Positions 7,299-15,488 of a DNA stretch of 60,045 nucleotides are shown in pieces. The first letter of the stretch is position 1; every line of letters starts with the position of its first letter. The notes beneath the pieces were generated by a model, which made no database searches, had not been told where the DNA came from, and saw only the letters and a program-made list of their open reading frames with translations. Origin of the DNA: a virus; IMG/VR virus record IMGVR_UViG_3300034196_000061, positions 1-60,045 of that record, one strand, 5' to 3'. A program made the position numbers and the translations under genes.

Positions 7299-7573
7299 GC
7301 GAAGCGACAGCAAGTTACAAACGCGAGGCCAAGCTTGAGGCGGCGATTCGCGCGATCATGGTCGGCGGCAACCATCTCGTTGGCCTGATCGGCGCAGATC
7401 ATCCGAGCTACCGGGCGAGTTACGCCGAGGCGCTTCGGCACTACGGCCAGGACCGGCAGGGCGAGTACGATGCGTGGTGTTGCTGGCGCTCGATCATGCA
7501 GGCCCGGGAGTTCCTTGGGGAAAAGGACGCGCCCGCTCAGCCGCCGCAGCGTCGGGAAAATTCGGCGTGTTGA
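7295..7573 (+). CDS. Hypothetical protein
   Basis: A 92-residue protein coupled to the preceding gene by ATGA. It is rich in Ala, Tyr and Trp (EYDAWCCWRSIMQAREFL) and predicted helical. No family recognised. Confidence 0.7.
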   Translation: MSEATASYKREAKLEAAIRAIMVGGNHLVGLIGADHPSYRASYAEALRHYGQDRQGEYDAWCCWRSIMQAREFLGEKDAPAQPPQRRENSAC

Positions 7574-7616
7574 GTGGTGCCCGAGCGGCGCGGGTGAGCC
7601 GGCAGAAGGAAAATCC

Positions 7617-8000
7617 GTGAGGAACCTTCGCAGGTTGGACCAACACCGCCTTGTCGGTCCGGGTGTCGTCAAGATTTTCGGCGGCGAGGGAGACGAAACC
7701 TGCGGGGTGTTCGCTGTGCCGTCTCCAATCGACGGCGCCAGGATGCACGTCATCGCGTCGTCAGAGCTCGGATGGGATCATGTCTCTGTCAGCCGGAAGA
7801 ACCGGTGCCCGAACTGGCAGGAGATGGAGCACGTCAAGAAACTGTTTTTCGAAGATGGCGAAACAGCCATGCAGCTTCATGTTCCGGTCGAGGATCACCT
7901 GAGTCACCACCCGTACACGCTGCACATCTGGCGTCCCAACGACGGGCGCGAAATCCCGATGCCCCCGCCGATCATGGTAGCGCTGCCAAATGTCGCCTGA
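7617..8000 (+). CDS. DUF7694-like conserved phage protein
   Basis: A 127-residue protein from GTG 7617, chosen because AGAAGGA lies just upstream. The sequence follows a pattern I know from many phage genomes: an RNLRRLD opening, a GGEGDETCGVFAVPS core, GWDHVSVSRKNRCPNWQEM, then an HPYTLHIWRPND end. These are grouped as DUF7694, a family of unknown function commonly encoded close to other small phage genes. The family name is from memory. Confidence 0.78.
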   Translation: MRNLRRLDQHRLVGPGVVKIFGGEGDETCGVFAVPSPIDGARMHVIASSELGWDHVSVSRKNRCPNWQEMEHVKKLFFEDGETAMQLHVPVEDHLSHHPYTLHIWRPNDGREIPMPPPIMVALPNVA

Positions 8001-8208
8001 AGGCGTCGGCCGAGCGGCGTGCCCGTTTTGCGGAACCGTGCCAGCCGATCTTGATTCGGTCGGAACCGACGAATCGGGAAAATGGGGCTTTGTGGAGTGT
8101 GGGTGCGGAGCTCGCGGCCCGGATGTCAGGACCGGATACCAGCCCGCTCCGGCATGGGCTCCGGCCGCTTTCGCAGAATGGAACAAGCGGGCAAGCACCA
8201 ATGCCTGA
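7990..8208 (+). CDS. Lar-like zinc-ribbon protein (possible restriction alleviation)
   Basis: A 72-residue protein from ATG 7990, overlapping the previous gene by 11 bp. The motif CPFCGT, about 20 residues, then VECGCGARGP with a final FAEWNKR is the Lar/restriction-alleviation layout: two Cys pairs bind zinc and the last helix carries a Trp-Asn-Arg. Lar proteins dampen host restriction, although most phage copies are untested. A second Lar-like gene lies at 51858-52043. Confidence 0.75.
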   Translation: MSPEGVGRAACPFCGTVPADLDSVGTDESGKWGFVECGCGARGPDVRTGYQPAPAWAPAAFAEWNKRASTNA

Positions 8209-8443
8209 TCCGACAACCACCGCCGCCGCCGACGCCGAGCCGTGGCCTATCGAGAAATCGCCGGAGGAAACGCTGCGGTGGATCATCCGAAATTGCGCGC
8301 GGCCAGCCGGCCGGGCTCGGATCGGCGCTGTCCCGCGATGGTCTATCGTGTCGAACCTGACATCAAACGGCTCGACCTATTCGGCGCGGCTGTGCGCCTG
8401 GGCCGGGCTCGACCCAAACGAGATTGTGGTGAGGCGGAAATGA
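8201..8443 (+). CDS. Hypothetical protein
   Basis: An 80-residue protein from ATG 8201, overlapping the preceding gene by 8 bp and the next by 4 bp. An acidic, Pro/Ala-rich start leads to a short folded part (IRNCARPAG, then STYSARLCAWAGLDPNEIVV). The final 'CAWAGLDPNEIV' resembles the C-terminal helix of small phage proteins found just ahead of terminase genes. No name can be given. Confidence 0.68.
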   Translation: MPDPTTTAAADAEPWPIEKSPEETLRWIIRNCARPAGRARIGAVPRWSIVSNLTSNGSTYSARLCAWAGLDPNEIVVRRK

Positions 8444-8649
8444 CGAACCACAATCCCGCCACGACCATCCGAACGGCAGATGATCTCCGCAAGCGAATGC
8501 TCGCAGGGGAAATCCTGCACTCGTTCATCCCGCCCGGCAGTCGTCGCCACGCATGGCGGCTAGAGCCGTCGCAGGCGCACGTTGCACATGAGGCCGTTGC
8601 CGATCTGCGGCGCGAGGTTCCGACCACAACCACCTTGGAAGTGGCATGA
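8440..8649 (+). CDS. Small hypothetical protein
   Basis: A 69-residue protein whose ATG at 8440 overlaps the preceding stop (ATGA). It is basic in the middle (SRRHAWRLEPSQAHVAHE) and polar elsewhere. It is the last small gene before the large terminase; the 58-bp gap that follows is C-rich with no clear signal. Confidence 0.65.
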   Translation: MTNHNPATTIRTADDLRKRMLAGEILHSFIPPGSRRHAWRLEPSQAHVAHEAVADLRREVPTTTTLEVA

Positions 8650-8707
8650 CAAAAACACCGACCCCCTCCCCGCAGACCACCGTTTCCCGGAAATAGACCC
8701 ATAGCCC

Positions 8708-10399
8708 ATGGCGCTTGACCTTCCAGACACCGTTGAAGAGAGCCTAGAATTCTATCGGCACGTCGAGAAAGACGGTCCGCCAGCGGTCGCGCAGCTTGGG
8801 CGAAAGGACCTGTTTTACCTTTTGGCCATCCTGCTAAGACGCCCGGATGTCATGCACCCGTGGCTGTTCAAGAGATGCCGCGAGGTTCAAGAAAGTCCAG
8901 ACAACCACATCGACCTATGGAGCCGCGACCACTACAAGAGCTCGATAATTACGTTTGCTTTGACAATACAGAACATCCTCACCAACCCCGAGATCACGGT
9001 TGGGATTTTCTCGCACACCAGACCGATAGCAAAATCCTTTTTGGTCCAGATCAAGCGGGAGTTCGAAGATAACGAGCACCTGAAGGCTCTTTACCCCGAC
9101 GTGCTTTGGGCAAGCCCCATGAAGGACAGCCCCCGGTGGTCGGATGATATCGGGATCATCGTCAGGCGCGCGACGAACCCCAAGGAAAGCACGGTAGAAG
9201 CCTGGGGTCTGGTAGACGGGCAACCGACCGGAAAGCACTATTCGCACATGATTTACGATGACGTGGTGACGCGGGAGAGTGTCAGCACGCCGGAACAGGT
9301 CCAGAAGACGACAGCAGCTTTCGAGTTGAGCGACAACCTGGGAACCCAGGAAGGCGTGCGCCGGATCATCGGCACGAGATACAGTCTGCACGACACGTAC
9401 GCGACCATTCTCGAAAGACAGGTGGCCGAGCCGAGGATTCACCCGGCAACGCACAACGGAAGATTCAACGGCAAGCCCGTGTTCTTCAGCCAAGAGCTTT
9501 GGGAACGAAAATTAAAGGTGCAGTCAAAGAAAATCCTGGCGGCCCAGCTTCTGCAAAATCCGATGGCCGACGAAGCCGCGACGTTCCAAGCGGCATGGCT
9601 TAAAAGCTACGAGGTTCGGCCGAGGCTCTTGAACGTCTACATCATGTGCGATCCCAGCCGGGGTAGGACATCCGGGTCCGACAACACGGCGATGGCGGTG
9701 GTCGGCGTCGGCAGCGGCGGCAGCAAGTTCCTTCTCGACGGCGCCTGTCACCGCATGACGCTCAGTCAGCGGTGGACGACTCTGCGGGAGCTCCGGCGCA
9801 AATGGTCCGCCAAGCCGGGCGTGCAGCATATCGAAGTCGGGTATGAACGCTTTGGCGCGCAGTCCGATGACGAGTATTTCCAAGAGCAAATGGCGAAAAA
9901 CAAAGACTGGTTTCCGATCGAGGAACTTGCATGGCCGCGCGACGGCACAGAAAGCAAGAGAGAGCGTATCGAGCGCTTGGAGCCGGATTTCAGAAATGGG
10001 CGGTTCTATCTTCCGCTCCCGGTTCTGCGGGAAGGGAAGCCGTCAACATGGAAAATAAACAACGAGACTGAGGACGATCCCGACAACCCAGGGCGAAAGC
10101 TGCAAGGGATGAATTGGGGAAATCTGGAATATCGCAACGTGACCGGTGCAACCCGGGCGCAGATCGAAGCGATAGAGGGTGGATCGTCAGACCTGATAGC
10201 TCGGGCGATCAAGGTCATGGACGAAGAGCGCCACGTCTACGATCTGACTGTATGGTTCATGGACGAATACATACAGTTTCCATTTGGTCGTTGGCGGGAC
10301 ATGCTTGACGCTGTAAGCAGGATTTACGACATGGAACCACGACCGCCGCAGCTTACATCCAAAAGCGCAAGCGAGCCTCCGCTATTCTTTGACAGCTAA
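8708..10399 (+). CDS. terL: Terminase large subunit
   Basis: A 563-residue packaging motor, full length for the family. An atypical Walker A (residues 72-79, SRDHYKSS) is followed by a Walker B-like MIYDDVV at 181-187. The C-terminal RNase H-like nuclease begins with the metal-binding Asp in MCDPSRGR (about 315), with later acidic residues (EVGYERFG region). It cuts concatemers and drives DNA into the prohead through the portal encoded at 16032. The deviant ATPase loop is shared by terminases of many podoviruses that deliver internal proteins. Confidence 0.93.
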   Translation: MALDLPDTVEESLEFYRHVEKDGPPAVAQLGRKDLFYLLAILLRRPDVMHPWLFKRCREVQESPDNHIDLWSRDHYKSSIITFALTIQNILTNPEITVGIFSHTRPIAKSFLVQIKREFEDNEHLKALYPDVLWASPMKDSPRWSDDIGIIVRRATNPKESTVEAWGLVDGQPTGKHYSHMIYDDVVTRESVSTPEQVQKTTAAFELSDNLGTQEGVRRIIGTRYSLHDTYATILERQVAEPRIHPATHNGRFNGKPVFFSQELWERKLKVQSKKILAAQLLQNPMADEAATFQAAWLKSYEVRPRLLNVYIMCDPSRGRTSGSDNTAMAVVGVGSGGSKFLLDGACHRMTLSQRWTTLRELRRKWSAKPGVQHIEVGYERFGAQSDDEYFQEQMAKNKDWFPIEELAWPRDGTESKRERIERLEPDFRNGRFYLPLPVLREGKPSTWKINNETEDDPDNPGRKLQGMNWGNLEYRNVTGATRAQIEAIEGGSSDLIARAIKVMDEERHVYDLTVWFMDEYIQFPFGRWRDMLDAVSRIYDMEPRPPQLTSKSASEPPLFFDS

Positions 10400-10417
10400 C
10401 CAGCACGGGAGATCAGT

Positions 10418-10627
10418 ATGAGCGACACCGAAGGCACACCCGACGTTCCCGCCCCGGCGCCGGACCGTCCGCCGCAATACCCGTTCACGCCGCCAGTCGA
10501 GGGGACCGGTGAGCACCCATTGCCTGCCGGAGATGACACCCCGCCGGAAGATGGCGATGACGACAGCGAAGAGGGCGAAGAGGAAGAGGACGAAGAGACA
10601 CCTGAAGCTCCGGCGCCCTCGCCGTAG
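10418..10627 (+). CDS. Highly acidic small protein
   Basis: A 69-residue protein with ATG at 10418 and upstream GGGAGA. It is Pro-rich in the first half, then a run of Asp and Glu (DDDSEEGEEEEDEE). It is probably disordered. Such acidic proteins between terminase and head genes may mimic DNA or act as chaperones, but the function here is unknown. Confidence 0.65.
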   Translation: MSDTEGTPDVPAPAPDRPPQYPFTPPVEGTGEHPLPAGDDTPPEDGDDDSEEGEEEEDEETPEAPAPSP

Positions 10628-10637
10628 TGAGCAAAAC

Positions 10638-10925
10638 ATGAGCGCGGCGCAAATTCGGAACTTCTCCGCGCTTTCGTACGCGCTCGGTTTTACCCTTTGG
10701 CGGTATCAAGCTGTTGACCACAGAGTAAAAGAAATGCTTGATGTGTCCTACTTCGATGATGCCAAAAACATGCTTCAGAAAGGGGACATGATTTTGGCCG
10801 GAGGATCGGACGGAGACGGAATATTTGTCGTGCAGGACATCAACAGTCGGCGAAAGCCGATCGTGCGCGTGTCGTGCATCTCGCTGGCCACCCTCTATCC
10901 TCCGCCGGCACAGGCGGTTGTCTGA
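10638..10925 (+). CDS. Hypothetical phage protein
   Basis: A 95-residue protein from ATG 10638. The fold looks like a small beta-barrel: FDDAKNMLQKGDMILAGGSD then GIFVVQDINSRRKPIVRVSC. Proteins of this pattern are frequent near head genes of podoviruses, where their role is unknown. It overlaps the next gene by 8 bp. Confidence 0.72.
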   Translation: MSAAQIRNFSALSYALGFTLWRYQAVDHRVKEMLDVSYFDDAKNMLQKGDMILAGGSDGDGIFVVQDINSRRKPIVRVSCISLATLYPPPAQAVV

Positions 10926-11166
10926 CGAGCCCGACGACGGGACAGAAGCTGCCGCTCCGCCGGAGCGTGCTGACGACGCTGCCGTGTTCCACGGCCATCT
11001 TTTCCAAAAAGAGGATGGCACCTGGGAGGGCGAATTGAGGGACCAATGGGGATGGGCGATTCCGATCACAGCAACCCGAGACAAAACTTGGGGAAACAAC
11101 CCTGCCCGCGTGATCCTCCGCGGCTTCTTGCCGGTGGATCGGCGAAGTGAGCGCATTCGGGATTGA
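10918..11166 (+). CDS. Hypothetical protein
   Basis: An 82-residue protein. I chose the TTG at 10918 because the frame has no better start and it overlaps the previous stop. The first 25 residues are acidic; the rest is an aromatic-rich beta segment (FHGHLFQKEDGTWEGEL, WGWAIPITA). No family recognised. Confidence 0.58.
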   Translation: MSDEPDDGTEAAAPPERADDAAVFHGHLFQKEDGTWEGELRDQWGWAIPITATRDKTWGNNPARVILRGFLPVDRRSERIRD

Positions 11167-11317
11167 GCTTCGGTTTCACTGCGATTTTTGCGACAGCCGC
11201 GTCATCGTGGCGTGTCGCCCGGGGAGTGACGGCGAACGCCCGTGCGCGTGGTGCCGGGACCACTGGCCATGGCTGGCAACAGAGGACAAAGAAAATGCCG
11301 CGGTATCGGCCGACTGA
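11147..11317 (+). CDS. Small zinc-finger-like protein
   Basis: A GTG at 11147 opens a 56-residue frame ending in TGA at 11317. Two Cys pairs, HCDFCDSR and CAWCRDH, are about 20 residues apart and resemble a zinc ribbon. It overlaps both neighbours by 20-23 bp, tighter packing than most of this block. The Cys pattern and in-frame composition make it likely real. Confidence 0.55.
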   Translation: MSAFGIELRFHCDFCDSRVIVACRPGSDGERPCAWCRDHWPWLATEDKENAAVSAD

Positions 11318-11489
11318 CGAAGACAGGGAGATTTCTGCAAAGCAGATGGCGAAGCGGAAAAAAGCTGGTGTGAGCTATCGGACCCTGGCGGCGGAGCACG
11401 GGACAAGCAAGAGCTCGGCGCACCGTGCCGTCAAGGGCGATACGGAGCCGATGCGTCAGGGCTTCAACAGGCTTGGTAGCGCAAAGTAG
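11295..11489 (+). CDS. Homeodomain-like helix-turn-helix protein
   Basis: A 64-residue protein from ATG 11295. It is basic and helical: ISAKQMAKRKKAGVSYRTLA, then EHGTSKSSAHRAVKG, the helix-turn-helix layout of resolvase-type and transposase-type DNA-binding domains ('GxSxRxLAxxxGxSxxxxxR'). It is a candidate phage regulator, possibly of the virion operon that starts 87 bp downstream. Confidence 0.7.
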   Translation: MPRYRPTDEDREISAKQMAKRKKAGVSYRTLAAEHGTSKSSAHRAVKGDTEPMRQGFNRLGSAK

Positions 11490-11544
11490 AAATATACATT
11501 CCAAGCTTTCTGCAAAATAACCTGCGAAATATTTGTACAACATG

Positions 11545-11577
11545 ATAGCGTGCCCCAAGAACGAGGGGGCGCGCTAT
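11545..11577 (+). promoter_or_regulatory. Hairpin covering ribosome binding site and start codon
   Basis: Left arm 11545-11556 and right arm 11566-11577 pair over 12 bp with a single G-U wobble and a 9-nt loop. The right arm contains the G-rich ribosome binding site and the first two bases of the ATG at 11576. In RNA this should hide translation initiation of the first virion-operon gene. An A+T-rich stretch just upstream (11490-11540) is the likely promoter. Confidence 0.55.
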
Positions 11578-12271
11578 GTCGTTTTCGTCTGGTGCAACCG
11601 GCAGCGTTGGGCAGGGCTCCGGGAGCCTCGTTGCTCCCGACTTCGGAAAGTGGAAGAGCCCGGGGGGATCAGCGTCGGCCGCGCTTGACACGCCCGGCGG
11701 CCCGCAACCGGCCGCGGGCTCCGGGGTGAGCTCGACCAGCACAAACAACAACGCCGGCCCGATGTCGGGCGGAAGCTCTGGCCCCCCTATCCTGCCGGTG
11801 CTGCCCTGGCGGCACGCGCCGGGCGGGCAAAACGCGGTCGGGGGCGGACCACCGCCCCAGGCGGGGGGAGCGGCGGCAGGCGCCGCTTTGTCCCCGCAAG
11901 CAACTGCAAACCTTGGACAATTTGCGCAGATGGTGGGCGGCGGCGGCGGGGCCGGCGCGATCAGCGGCGCGCAGATCGCAGCGATGTTGGCCGGGCAGGC
12001 ACCGGGCGCCGCGTCGACTCAGCCGACGCAGGCCCAGGTGGTCGCCGCGCTGCAAGGCGGGCAGGCAACGCCGGCCGCGTCCGGCCCGGCCGGGCCGGGC
12101 TCGGCCGCTCAGCCGCCCGGCGTCCAAATGACCCCGCAACAACTTTACGCAATCGCACAGATTTTGGGCGGCCAGGGGCAGCAACCCGGCGCTGCCGCGG
12201 TGGCCCCGACCATGCTCCGGCCTTCCGCGGCGGTCGCGCCGGCAGCGACGCCGCGACCGTCCGCGCAATGA
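11576..12271 (+). CDS. Low-complexity Gly/Ala/Pro-rich virion-region protein
   Basis: A 231-residue protein from ATG 11576, dominated by Gly, Ala, Pro and Gln with no clear globular domain. The ends are the least biased parts (VAPDFGKWKSPGG near the front). Similar low-complexity proteins precede large virion proteins in this genome (compare 31018-32253). It is probably a flexible virion-associated or ejected protein (inference). Its translation may be controlled by the hairpin over its start. Confidence 0.6.
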   Translation: MSFSSGATGSVGQGSGSLVAPDFGKWKSPGGSASAALDTPGGPQPAAGSGVSSTSTNNNAGPMSGGSSGPPILPVLPWRHAPGGQNAVGGGPPPQAGGAAAGAALSPQATANLGQFAQMVGGGGGAGAISGAQIAAMLAGQAPGAASTQPTQAQVVAALQGGQATPAASGPAGPGSAAQPPGVQMTPQQLYAIAQILGGQGQQPGAAAVAPTMLRPSAAVAPAATPRPSAQ

Positions 12272-12288
12272 TCGCCGGGAGGTAAGCG

Positions 12289-13581
12289 ATGTCCGGTACG
12301 CAGGGCCAGGACGCGGACGGCAACCTCGCCGAATTCCTCCGGATGCTCAGCCCCGCGCCGCCGCAACCGACTCCCGGCTCGACCGGGCCGAGCTCGGCCG
12401 CGCCCGGCGGCAGCTTGCTCGGCGACGCTTGGCGCGATCTGAATGCCCGCCCCGGGCAAAGCCCGCTCGGCCAGCGGAACCCGCTTATTGACAACCCGGT
12501 GGGCACTCAGAGCCTGAGCGAGCAAAGCTTGGCCAACCCCGCCCCGGGCGGATTCTCGCCCGTCGTCGGGGAGCTCGGCGGCGTGCCGGCGACGCAACGC
12601 ACTCTTGATTCCTGGCACCAGGGCCAGTTGGCCGCGCTCAACTTCTCTCCGGCCAACATCATGGCCGGGCCGAACGCCCTCACGGCCAACATGGGCAAAC
12701 TCACCCGCGCCGCTGATCTTGAGAAAGCCGGAGCGACGCCGCACGACATATGGCAGCAGACTCAGTGGTTCCGTGGTGCCGATGGCGGATGGAGATTCGA
12801 AATTCCGGATACTGATGCGAAGATTTCTGCAAAAATTCCAAGGTTGTCTTCCACATCGCCAGACCAGAACGCGCAGCCTTTCATTTCCGCTACCGGACTT
12901 TCAGGAAAAACGCTCGGTCAGGTTGTCCTTCATCCAAATCTTTACGCAGCATATCCAGACCTAGCAAAAACACCAATGCAAACCGTTGGAGGACAAGAGG
13001 CGGCGGCCGGGCTTCGTGGGGCCATTTATCCGGACGGCTCTTTGGGACTCGCGACGGCACGTCAGGATGAGGCTATTTCTACAGCATTGCATGAGATACA
13101 GCATAAAATTCAGGACAAAGAAGGATTTGCACGCGGAGGAATGCCGCATGAATTCTATCCTCCGGGTCACGAAGATTATTACAATGCGTTAAAAAACACA
13201 GTAAACAATTTCGAAACAGATTACTTACGACAGCGCGGGCTTGATCCAATTTCTGTAAGGATAGCCCTCGAATATCAAGGGACTCCGCAGCTTACAGACT
13301 ATTTGAAAAACGTATTAGACGAAGCCCGAAAGGCTGTCGGATCGGACCAGTTGACATGGCATTCTGAAAACCTTGTCAGATTAGGTAAATTGCAGGGAAT
13401 TACAGATAATGCTTTCCAAAAATACAGATCGCTCATGGGAGAAACGGAATCAAGAAACGTACAGCGCCGCTTAGCCAATGACGACTATTCAGTCTTTCCA
13501 AGGTCCACAGAGAGCATTCCGGAAGAACAGCAAATTGCCGCCTTCCAAGGGAAGCCGGTTCCGAGAATTGGAGGTCCGTAG
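12289..13581 (+). CDS. Putative zincin-like metalloprotease effector (polyvalent-protein type)
   Basis: A 430-residue modular protein. Residues 10-17 (GNLAEFLR) and 63-102 (from DNPVGTQSLSEQ to LGGVPAT) match the next protein closely. A conserved-looking core (WFRGADGGWRFEIPD, 160-174) leads to an HEIQH zinc-binding motif at 268-272 followed by KEGFARGG. The combination resembles 'large polyvalent protein' peptidase domains of phages. The part encoded after about 12.8 kb is A+T-richer than the shared front, pointing to domain exchange. It may be packaged and injected to cleave host proteins (inference). Confidence 0.75.
   Translation: MSGTQGQDADGNLAEFLRMLSPAPPQPTPGSTGPSSAAPGGSLLGDAWRDLNARPGQSPLGQRNPLIDNPVGTQSLSEQSLANPAPGGFSPVVGELGGVPATQRTLDSWHQGQLAALNFSPANIMAGPNALTANMGKLTRAADLEKAGATPHDIWQQTQWFRGADGGWRFEIPDTDAKISAKIPRLSSTSPDQNAQPFISATGLSGKTLGQVVLHPNLYAAYPDLAKTPMQTVGGQEAAAGLRGAIYPDGSLGLATARQDEAISTALHEIQHKIQDKEGFARGGMPHEFYPPGHEDYYNALKNTVNNFETDYLRQRGLDPISVRIALEYQGTPQLTDYLKNVLDEARKAVGSDQLTWHSENLVRLGKLQGITDNAFQKYRSLMGETESRNVQRRLANDDYSVFPRSTESIPEEQQIAAFQGKPVPRIGGP
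12490..12528 (+). repeat. 39-bp perfect direct repeat, copy 1
   Basis: Identical over 39 bp to 13725-13763. It encodes DNPVGTQSLSEQS in the shared front module of the two effector-like proteins, with weaker similarity continuing about 50 bp further. Confidence 0.8.
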
Positions 13582-15224
13582 TGTCAGATACAGAAGGCGC
13601 TCCGGCGCAAAATCCTGTTGTCGGACAAAACCTAGCTCAGTTCCTAAACCTGTCGCAGAGCGGCCTACCGTTCGAATGGCCGGAGCGGAATTCCTCTCTT
13701 CTTGGCCCCAGGAACCGCTTTATCGACAACCCGGTGGGCACTCAGAGCCTGAGCGAGCAAAGCCTGACGAATCCCGCTCCGGGCGGATTTTCGCCCGTCA
13801 TTGGCGATCTTGGCGGCGTGCCGGCGACAGGACCACAGATTGACAGGTTTTGGAGCCTTGCGTCAGAAGCCGCCGGAGCCAGCCCGATCACGGCGTATCA
13901 CGGCACGCCACATCTCTTCAGCGCTTTGGACAAAACCAAGATCGGAACAGGAGAAGGCGCGCAGGCTTACGGATATGGCCACTATAGCGCCGGAAATGAG
14001 GACATCGCGAGGGGATACCGAGACAAGCTGTCGCGTGGCGCAGACACTGCGTTTGCAGACTCGGCGGGGAACGTAGTCGGGCCTTGGCCTCCTGACATGA
14101 CAACGCCTCAAGGTTGGGCTTTAGATTTTCTTAATACATACAAAGGTGACTATAATATTGCGTCATCTCGTTTGTCCGATTCTATAGCCGAAGCGCAGAA
14201 ATACATACGTTCAATGTCTGGTTCTCCAAGCGCGCAACGCCTGATCGCTGAAATGCCTCTGAAGCAAGGCGCGATTGACGAACTGGCAAGAATGGAAGCG
14301 GCCGGCGTGAAGAGAAAGCCGCCGGGAAACATGTACGAAATGCGGCTTAACGTTGAGCCGCATCAGATGCTTGATTGGGACACGCCTCTTGCCGAGCACC
14401 ATCCGGAAGTACATGAAGCTTTGAAGCGTGCTGGCGTTCTGCCGGCCGACAATCCGTATCTGTGGCGCGAAATTCACGATCCAGGCGTGCCGGGTGAGAT
14501 CGGGCATGAACTTTATCACCGCGACGATCCGAGCAACGGTCTGGCAAGGCTTGGGGTCAAAATGCAGAAGATGCGGGATGGAACGACGATCCCGGCCGGT
14601 GACGCGGTGTTTGTCAACGGAAAGTCGATAGGAAGCGCATCTAGCGTCAACGAGATGAAGAGGATGGCTGAAGAGCGCGTTGTTCCGTGGGAAATTCGCA
14701 GTGGAATGGACAGGATTCGGGATACCGGAGAGCTAACATATAGGAACTTGGTTAGCAGACTCGATAACGAAGCCCATGCGAACGGCTATCCACCCCCAGG
14801 TTGGAACCCACACGCCGCCGCCGCTGAGAGACTTCGGGATGCCGGAATTCCAGGTATCCAATACTACGACGGATCAAGCCGAGCGGCGGCACGATCGCTC
14901 AAGCGCGACATCGCGAGACAGCAAGCCACGGTTGACAACTACACCGGGAAGATTGCTGATATACAAAGGCAGATTGACAATCCTCCATATGGAGCTCAAC
15001 CGGCATATGTCAGCAACCGGCAGGGGCAGATTGCTTCACTTCAAGCTACTTTGGAAAGCCAACAAGCTTACCTCGCGCAACTGAAATCCCCAAACTACCT
15101 AAGCCGCAATTACGTCATGTTCCCTGGAAATGAGCACTTGGTTGACATCCTCCGGCGCTACGCCGTTCCGGGGATGGTTGGCGCGGGAGCCGGAGCCGCG
15201 GCGGGCGGAACGCAACAGCAATAG
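13581..15224 (+). CDS. Putative ADP-ribosyltransferase-like effector (polyvalent-protein type)
   Basis: A 547-residue protein from the GTG at 13581, which overlaps the preceding stop. Residues 18-23 (NLAQFL) and 44-83 repeat the front module of the previous protein. The catalytic-like part starts at 104: AYHGTPHLFSALD, KIGTGEGAQAYGYGHYSAGN and DIARGYRDKL follow the Tyr-His-Gly-Thr / Tyr pattern of ADP-ribosyltransferase domains in phage polyvalent proteins; a later GIPGIQYYDG segment fits the end of that fold. The acidic catalytic residue could not be fixed by eye. It likely modifies host targets after injection (inference). Confidence 0.75.
   Translation: MSDTEGAPAQNPVVGQNLAQFLNLSQSGLPFEWPERNSSLLGPRNRFIDNPVGTQSLSEQSLTNPAPGGFSPVIGDLGGVPATGPQIDRFWSLASEAAGASPITAYHGTPHLFSALDKTKIGTGEGAQAYGYGHYSAGNEDIARGYRDKLSRGADTAFADSAGNVVGPWPPDMTTPQGWALDFLNTYKGDYNIASSRLSDSIAEAQKYIRSMSGSPSAQRLIAEMPLKQGAIDELARMEAAGVKRKPPGNMYEMRLNVEPHQMLDWDTPLAEHHPEVHEALKRAGVLPADNPYLWREIHDPGVPGEIGHELYHRDDPSNGLARLGVKMQKMRDGTTIPAGDAVFVNGKSIGSASSVNEMKRMAEERVVPWEIRSGMDRIRDTGELTYRNLVSRLDNEAHANGYPPPGWNPHAAAAERLRDAGIPGIQYYDGSSRAAARSLKRDIARQQATVDNYTGKIADIQRQIDNPPYGAQPAYVSNRQGQIASLQATLESQQAYLAQLKSPNYLSRNYVMFPGNEHLVDILRRYAVPGMVGAGAGAAAGGTQQQ
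13725..13763 (+). repeat. 39-bp perfect direct repeat, copy 2
   Basis: Second copy of the segment at 12490-12528, 1235 bp downstream. Recombination between the copies would fuse the first gene's front to the second gene's effector domain in frame. Confidence 0.8.
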
Positions 15225-15234
15225 GAGAAGCGAC

Positions 15235-15282
15235 ATGGGCAAATGCAAACCCGTCAAAAAGGGCAAGGATGACAAGAAGTAA
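15235..15282 (+). CDS. Possible 15-residue Lys-rich peptide
   Basis: ATG 15235 follows AGGAGA by about 6 bp, a strong ribosome binding site, and encodes MGKCKPVKKGKDDKK. Its TAA overlaps the next ATG by one base (TAATG). It could be a true basic peptide or a coupling leader for the next gene. Confidence 0.4.
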   Translation: MGKCKPVKKGKDDKK

Positions 15283-15488
15283 TGGCAAAATCGTCAGGCG
15301 GAAGCTTCCGAGCTCCGCACTTGCCAAAGCCGGCGCCGATCAAGTCAGGCTCCGCCGGGCACGCCGGGGCACCGGTCGGATCGTCTGCCCACAAGGCGGC
15401 GCACGCCGGGTTCCGATCCAAGCTTGAGGAGATCGAGACAGATCGCGGCAGCTTCAGCTTCAAGAAAAACCGCGGAGGAAGAGACTGA
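15282..15488 (+). CDS. Small basic hypothetical protein
   Basis: A 68-residue protein from ATG 15282 with one-base overlaps to the frames on both sides. It is Ser/Gly/His/Ala-rich at first, then SKLEEIETDRGSFSFKKNRG. Probably a small virion or assembly factor from its position ahead of the portal gene; no family recognised. Confidence 0.62.
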   Translation: MAKSSGGSFRAPHLPKPAPIKSGSAGHAGAPVGSSAHKAAHAGFRSKLEEIETDRGSFSFKKNRGGRD

